A DNA stretch of 37,175 bases from Candidatus Binataceae bacterium (lineage in GTDB: Bacteria; Desulfobacterota; Binatia; Binatales; Binataceae). Below are positions 32,928 to 37,175 of the stretch, one piece after another. The stretch's first letter is position 1; the number at the start of each line of letters is the position of its first letter. A model generated the notes under the pieces. It searched no databases, was not told the origin of the DNA, and worked only from the letters and a program-made list of their open reading frames with translations. Made by a program: the position numbers and the translations under genes. The stretch is from NCBI GenBank assembly GCA_024281015.1, contig JAMXLL010000182.1, positions 1 through 37,175 of the forward strand, read 5' to 3'.

Positions 32928-33392
32928 ATGCCTGATTCTTACACCAAATTGCGGCTTACGGCCGAAATGCACAGTAAGATCAACAACGCCCTTGGAGAGG
33001 GCCACCCGCTCGTTTTGGCTGTGGTGGACCCGGAGGGCCAACCGGTGTTGTCATTCCGGGGTTCACTTCAGACCTACAGCGATACGCAACTCGGCTTTTG
33101 GCTCCGCATTCCGCAGGGGCGGACTCTCACCTCAATTCGCCACAATCCTAAGGTCGCCCTGATCTACCGTTCGCCCACCACTCCGCTGTTGCAGTTCCAT
33201 GGCCGCGCGCGAATTGCGTCCGATGATGCAGAACGGGAGCGGGTATTCGCGGCCGCACCGGAGCCAGAGCGCAAGGCCGATCCTGAGAAGAAGGGAGTGG
33301 CTATCGTTATTGATCTGACCTTGGTCGAAGGCGTCCTGGCAATGGGACCGGATGGGCCGGTCTGGTGTCGCATGGCTGCGGACGCGGCGTGA
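32928..33392 (+). CDS. PPOX-class (pyridoxamine 5'-phosphate oxidase-like) flavin protein
   Basis: The product has 154 residues forming a split beta-barrel. Landmarks are HPLVLAVVDPEGQPVLSFRG (about 27-46), GFWLRIPQGRTLTSIRHNPK (about 55-74), VALIYRSPTTPLLQFHGRAR (about 75-94) and a C-terminal strand ..LVEGVLAMGPDGPVW. The pattern (..G.P..S.....  R.K..NIR.NP.V.L) is that of PPOX/F420- or FMN-dependent small proteins. The start at 32928 is 14 bases after a GGAGG; GTG 32904 is an alternative, giving 8 more residues. The ligand and substrate are unknown. Confidence 0.85.
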   Translation: MPDSYTKLRLTAEMHSKINNALGEGHPLVLAVVDPEGQPVLSFRGSLQTYSDTQLGFWLRIPQGRTLTSIRHNPKVALIYRSPTTPLLQFHGRARIASDDAERERVFAAAPEPERKADPEKKGVAIVIDLTLVEGVLAMGPDGPVWCRMAADAA

Positions 33393-33513
33393 CCGGACGC
33401 AGAGCACTATCCTGGAGCGCCCCGCAGTTACCTCGGCCGATACGGAGGACCCTCTGAAAGGCAGGCCAAATGGCGCCTGCGCTTGGCGTTAGCCTTAGCA
33501 GCGTGAACATCCG

Positions 33514-34290
33514 ATGAAACCACAACCACGAGGTCTTAACCGGCGCCGCGTGGAGCAACTTTTGTCGGAAGCGCAGGATGAGGATTCTGTGGGCGGGCGG
33601 ATTCAGGTTGTGTCGCGGCACTTCCTCGGCTATCCCTACAAAGCCAATCCGCTGGCCGGCTCGGCCGACTCAGCAGAAGTATTCACAGCCTCTTTAGAGG
33701 GATTCGACTGCGTAACGTACATCGAAACGGTTCTGGCGCTCGCCCGCGCTTCCACCGTCAATAAATTCGCGGAAGCTCTGCGTCAAATCCGGTATCAAGA
33801 AGGCGATATTCAATGGCAACGGCGCAATCACTACATGACGCTGTGGATTCGCAATAATATCCGCAACGGAATAGTCAGCCGGCTGTCCGTGCCTGCTATC
33901 CCGGAGATTAGCCATGAACGCGTTCTGAACGTAGTACCAGGACTTGCCGCGCAGCGAACAGTCGTCAAATGCGTGCCGAAACAAGCAATGCCCAAGCTCG
34001 CGACCCATTTGCAAAACGGCGACCTGATCTTTTTTGTTTCGACCCGCAAGAATCTTGATGTCTTTCATACCGGAATCATCGTGTTTCCGGGGGCAACTGT
34101 ACTCCTGCGCCACGCTTCGCGCAGCCGCGGGTTTGTGGTGGAACAGAGACTGAGCGAGTTTCTCAAGGCTAATCGGATGTCGGGGGTGCTCGTCGTGCGG
34201 CCCCAAACGGCGCGGCCGTCTACTCAATTCCCTATGAAGGAAACTCGCACCACGCCAGCAGTCAGGCCGACACAGCGGATTGGAATGTGA
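33514..34290 (+). CDS. DUF1460 protein (NlpC/P60-like, muropeptide amidase-like)
   Basis: The product has 258 residues. It matches DUF1460 (PF07313): HFLGYPYKANPLAG (37-50), the catalytic-Cys motif FDCVTYIETVLALARA (64-79, Cys66), and FHTGIIVF (184-191) with the likely catalytic His185, followed by LRHAS. This is a circularly permuted NlpC/P60-type papain-like fold; the family cleaves bonds in cell-wall stem peptides or muropeptides. No signal peptide is seen (N-terminus KPQPRGLNRRRVEQLL), so the enzyme may be cytoplasmic, or the true start lies elsewhere. Its last codons overlap the GT2 start by 4 bp (ATGTGA). Confidence 0.85.
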   Translation: MKPQPRGLNRRRVEQLLSEAQDEDSVGGRIQVVSRHFLGYPYKANPLAGSADSAEVFTASLEGFDCVTYIETVLALARASTVNKFAEALRQIRYQEGDIQWQRRNHYMTLWIRNNIRNGIVSRLSVPAIPEISHERVLNVVPGLAAQRTVVKCVPKQAMPKLATHLQNGDLIFFVSTRKNLDVFHTGIIVFPGATVLLRHASRSRGFVVEQRLSEFLKANRMSGVLVVRPQTARPSTQFPMKETRTTPAVRPTQRIGM

Positions 34291-35597
34291 AAATCGCGTA
34301 TCCGCAGGACTACTCATCCACGAGCATTCAGCGGCTGATCGAGGCGGCTAATTCCGATGTTCTCTTTGTCGGCGATTCGCGCGCCAACATCGATCCAGGA
34401 CCGCGCATGTTCGACCGCATGGCAGAGGTTTTGAGTGAAAGCGGGGCCGGATGGGTTTATGCCGACGCAGTCGGACATCCCCATATCGATTATCAGAGCG
34501 GCAGCATCCGCGACGGTTTCGATTTCGGTCCGGTAATTGCCCTCTCGGCACAGGCTGCCCGCCGTATAGGAATCGAAAACGGCTGGAAATGGGGAGGGCT
34601 TTACGACCTGCGCTTAAGGATTTCCGAGCACCACCCCGTCATGCGTATTCCCGAACCGTTGTACAGTACATCGAGAATTGATGCGAAGCCCGCCGCTCTA
34701 AATCACTTCGATTATCTCGATCCGCGCAATCGCGAGTACCAGGTCGAAATGGAGCGCATAGCAACCGCACACCTGAAACGCATCGGCGCCTGGTTGCCGC
34801 CGCACTTCGCAAAAGTTCCGATCCCCGCCGAAACCTTCCCGGTGCACGCGAGCATTGTCATCCCGGTTCGCAACCGCGAGCGGACAATCCTTGATGCGGT
34901 TCGAAGCGCGCTCGCCCAGCAAACTGATTTCAAATTCAACGTGATCGTGGTCGATAACCATTCGGCCGATGGGACCGGCGACGTTCTGCGCAGGATCGGC
35001 GATTCACGCGTAAAATGCATCTTTCCCCAACGCGACGATCTTGGAATCGGCGGATGTTGGAACGAGGCAATCTACTCCGAGCTTTGCGGGCGTTACGCCG
35101 TCCAGCTCGATTCCGACGACCTGTACCTCAATGAGGGCGTCTTGCGCCGTATCGTCGCCGAACTTGAAGCTGGACCCTATGCAATGGTGATCGGTTCCTA
35201 CAGTACGGTCGATTTTTCGCTGAAGCCGATTCCGCCAGGCCTCATCGATCACCGCGAGTGGACTCGCGAAAATGGAAAGAATAATGCCCTGCGCGTTAAT
35301 GGCCTTGGTGCACCTCGCGCCTTCGATACCGCGGTACTGCGCAGGATCGGGTTCCCGAACGTTAGCTATGGCGAGGACTACGCAGTGGCGCTGCGCATCA
35401 GCCGCGATTATGAAATAGGCCGGATTTACGATTCCGTTTATCTATGCCGCCGCTGGGAGGGTAACAGCGACAGCGCGCTGCCAGTGGACGTCGCAAATCG
35501 GCACGATTTGTACAAGGATTGGCTCCGAACTATCGAGATCCAGGCTCGCAGGGGCATGGGCGAAGCACAGCACTTCGCTAATGAGCCGGGAGGCTGA
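34287..35597 (+). CDS. Glycosyltransferase family 2, two GT-A-like domains
   Basis: The product has 436 residues from GTG 34287. The C-terminal part (about 188-400) is a complete GT2 domain: HASIVIPVRNRERTILDAVR, VIVVDNHSADGT (219-230), the metal-binding LDSDD (274-278), and GEDYAVALRISRDYEIGRI. The N-terminal part (about 20-135) resembles the second half of another GT-A domain: SGAGWVYADAVG, then SIRDGFDFGPVIALS, ARRIG and WGGLYDLRLRI. It lacks its own nucleotide-binding first half. No membrane helix is visible, so it acts in the cytoplasm. It is translationally coupled to DUF1460 (GTGA overlap). Donor and acceptor are unknown. Confidence 0.87.
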   Translation: MKIAYPQDYSSTSIQRLIEAANSDVLFVGDSRANIDPGPRMFDRMAEVLSESGAGWVYADAVGHPHIDYQSGSIRDGFDFGPVIALSAQAARRIGIENGWKWGGLYDLRLRISEHHPVMRIPEPLYSTSRIDAKPAALNHFDYLDPRNREYQVEMERIATAHLKRIGAWLPPHFAKVPIPAETFPVHASIVIPVRNRERTILDAVRSALAQQTDFKFNVIVVDNHSADGTGDVLRRIGDSRVKCIFPQRDDLGIGGCWNEAIYSELCGRYAVQLDSDDLYLNEGVLRRIVAELEAGPYAMVIGSYSTVDFSLKPIPPGLIDHREWTRENGKNNALRVNGLGAPRAFDTAVLRRIGFPNVSYGEDYAVALRISRDYEIGRIYDSVYLCRRWEGNSDSALPVDVANRHDLYKDWLRTIEIQARRGMGEAQHFANEPGG

Positions 35598-35635
35598 CCC
35601 AGACCAGAGGACCAGCGACTGAATCGGGAAGCATT

Positions 35636-36553
35636 GTGCGACGCACACCTACACCGGTCATGGTGAACGAAATCGAAGAACTGCGGAAACGACAGATTCG
35701 AGCATGGCCGCAACTCGCACAAGGTATCGAAGGACTTGCCCGCGCCAGGACCCGCCGCTTGCGCATCGACTGGTTCGACATCTTCGTGCGCCATATTCCC
35801 CACCGTGCGGCTAGTACGACGGCGGCTGTCGACCGTGAGTCGATAGCGAAGCGGCCCTGCTTCCTATGTGTGGGAAATCTGCCGGCTGAGGAGGAGGGGG
35901 TGCCGTTTGGTGACAACTTCACCTTGTACCTCAATCCATTTCCGATCGTCGATTGTCATCTCACCATCGTGCACCGCCATCACCGCTTGCAGCGCATCGC
36001 TTACGAATTAGGGAACATGCTCGATTTCGCTGCGGCTTTGACCGGATATTTTATTATTTACAATGGCGCAGAATGTGGAGCATCGGCACCCGACCACCTG
36101 CATTTTCAGGCAGGCTCACGGGTATTATTTCCCATTGAGAAGGACACCTCGGCGCTGACGGGCCCCACTGTCCCGAACTACCTAAGGAAGGTGTTCCTGT
36201 TTCGGGGAAGTGATCGGGCCGCTTTAATCGACCGAATGGAACATGCCATCGGGCTGCTGGCGGAAACGACCGGTAGACGAGAAGAGCCGTTGGTCAATAT
36301 TGCGGCGTTTCAGGAGAACGGAGAGTGGACCGTTTATCTCTTTCCGCGGGCGAAACATCGGCCCGATGTTTTTTATACTCGCGAGCTGACGGTCAGCCCT
36401 GCCGCTATTGACCTGTGCGGAATCTTTGTCCTGCCCTTGGCGGATGATTTCGCCAAGGTCACCGGTGACGCGATAGCCGCACTTTTTCGAGAGGTCACCT
36501 TACCTGAGGCTCAGTTCTGCGAAGTCGTCGACCAGCTGGAGAGGGAGCGTTGA
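35636..36553 (+). CDS. DUF4922 protein, HIT/GalT-like nucleotidyl enzyme
   Basis: The product has 305 residues from GTG 35636 (GGGAAG upstream). It carries a CxxC zinc motif (RPCFLCVGN, Cys75 and Cys78), the barrel NFTLYLNPFPIVDCHLTIVH (94-113) and the active-site motif DHLHFQAG (153-160; His154, His156, Gln158). The motif follows the HxHxQ pattern of the GalT/Ap4A-phosphorylase branch of the histidine-triad superfamily, where the middle His forms a nucleotidyl intermediate. DUF4922 has no established substrate. Likely chemistry is transfer or phosphorolysis of a nucleotide-sugar or dinucleotide bond. It starts 38 bp after the GT2 and overlaps the SpoIID gene by 4 bp. Confidence 0.82.
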   Translation: MRRTPTPVMVNEIEELRKRQIRAWPQLAQGIEGLARARTRRLRIDWFDIFVRHIPHRAASTTAAVDRESIAKRPCFLCVGNLPAEEEGVPFGDNFTLYLNPFPIVDCHLTIVHRHHRLQRIAYELGNMLDFAAALTGYFIIYNGAECGASAPDHLHFQAGSRVLFPIEKDTSALTGPTVPNYLRKVFLFRGSDRAALIDRMEHAIGLLAETTGRREEPLVNIAAFQENGEWTVYLFPRAKHRPDVFYTRELTVSPAAIDLCGIFVLPLADDFAKVTGDAIAALFREVTLPEAQFCEVVDQLERER

Positions 36554-37175
36554 ACGTATCGGTCGGGTTGATTCAGGGACGGTCGGCCGTTGAAGTGGAA
36601 TTGACGGGTGGCGTGTTTTTAGACAGCTCAGGGAAACCTTACTCTCCTGCGCGTTATAGATTTACCTCCGAAGTCGCCCTTACTCCCTCGGATTTGGCCC
36701 GATGTGCGTTTGCCCTGGACGACGTAACGATCGGAATCGGGTTTCATTGGCAGCGCAAGGAGCGCCAGGTATTCCGCGGGGCCTTTCGCCTTGCCAAGAG
36801 GGACGCAGGGCTGACGGCCATTAACGATGTTCCGCTTGAAGAATACGTCACCAGCGTGATCTCTTCGGAAATGAGCGCGTCATGTCCGATTGAACTGCTC
36901 AAAGCTCACGCGGTGATCTCGCGCAGTTGGCTGCGCTGTGCGAGTGGCATTACCTCTCCGGTGCCGATAAGGCCCCGCGCCAGGCTTAACTCTCATGAAA
37001 TCATCCGCTGGTATACGCGGGAAGCTCATGTTGATTTTGATGTCTGCGCCGACGACCATTGCCAGCGCTATCAGGGCATTACGAAAAGCTTTTCCCCCGC
37101 AGCAGCCGAGGCGGTGCGGACAACGACCGGCGCGTTTCTCCTTCATAACGGCGCTGTCTGCGATGCGCGCTTCTC
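36550..37175 (+). CDS. SpoIID/LytB-domain protein, 3' end beyond window
   Basis: 208 codons are visible before the window edge, with no stop. The start is TTG 36550, overlapping the DUF4922 stop (TTGA). The SpoIID domain is clear from about residue 90: NDVPLEEYVTSVISSEMSAS (92-111) with the likely catalytic Glu107, PIELLKAHAVISRSWL (113-128), a later YQGI, and AAAEAVRTTTGAFLLHNGAV. SpoIID cleaves peptidoglycan glycan strands lacking stem peptides in sporulating Firmicutes. Here the protein has no signal peptide (N-terminus LNVSVGLIQGRSAVEVELTG), unlike the exported sporulation enzyme. The rest of the gene is needed to judge the full domain set. Confidence 0.88.
   Translation, partial: MNVSVGLIQGRSAVEVELTGGVFLDSSGKPYSPARYRFTSEVALTPSDLARCAFALDDVTIGIGFHWQRKERQVFRGAFRLAKRDAGLTAINDVPLEEYVTSVISSEMSASCPIELLKAHAVISRSWLRCASGITSPVPIRPRARLNSHEIIRWYTREAHVDFDVCADDHCQRYQGITKSFSPAAAEAVRTTTGAFLLHNGAVCDARF

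Overview
ORGANISM. The window is bacterial DNA of moderately high GC (high fifties per cent by eye). Strong AGGAGG-type ribosome binding sites, GTG and TTG starts, AqpZ, EmrAB and a bacterial-type FtsZ point to a Gram-negative-type bacterium. The mix of acetamidase/formamidase, metal-dependent cyclase, PPOX-class flavin protein, MDR alcohol dehydrogenase and LACTB2-type MBL hydrolase resembles soil Binatota (Desulfobacterota_B) or a related deep proteobacterial lineage. That placement is inference; no rRNA is present to settle it.

LAYOUT. 1-3.3 kb is accessory: the 5' end of a phage-type methyltransferase-like gene (runs off the left edge), tRNA-Arg(TCG), a broken DUF559 endonuclease relic with REP-like hairpins, a histone-H1-like K/A-rich protein and a DUF2786 protein. 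3.3-8.8 kb holds stand-alone genes (chalcone isomerase-like protein, MHS transporter, DUF1003, RlpA-like protein, FMN reductase) and a second DUF559 relic that is an inverted copy of the first. 8.8-14.2 kb has pyruvate kinase divergent from a CecR-type regulator plus EmrA/EmrB efflux operon, with visible operator and promoter candidates between them. 14.2-21.1 kb is mixed: a FlbD-like small protein, a dead tyrosine-recombinase tail, AqpZ, a secreted lysozyme-fold protein, a CBS protein, a SulP transporter and a DUF2383 protein. 21.7-27 kb holds a stand-alone ftsZ converging on an alcohol dehydrogenase, uvrC, and a dead SDR fragment. 27.1-33.4 kb is a co-directional run: acetamidase, cyclase, secreted low-complexity protein, coaX, MBL hydrolase, PDZ protein and PPOX protein. 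33.5 kb to the right edge is a tightly packed module: DUF1460, double-domain GT2 glycosyltransferase, DUF4922 (HIT/GalT-like) and SpoIID/LytB (cut by the edge).

HOW THE GENES WORK TOGETHER. The strongest candidate for an under-described system is the last module. Two proteins belong to peptidoglycan-cleaving families (DUF1460 amidase-like, SpoIID lytic transglycosylase), one is a GalT/Ap4A-phosphorylase-like nucleotidyl enzyme and one is a glycosyltransferase. Two of the junctions are 4-bp start/stop overlaps, and none of the four shows a clear export signal. I infer cytoplasmic processing of muropeptides or another glycan. Other points of note are two genes with a TATACT box 7-8 nt before the ATG (candidate leaderless mRNAs), an 18-bp perfect palindrome in front of pyk, a phased 10-bp triple repeat, a PDZ domain with a hydrophobic insertion, and several dead gene fragments marking past insertions.
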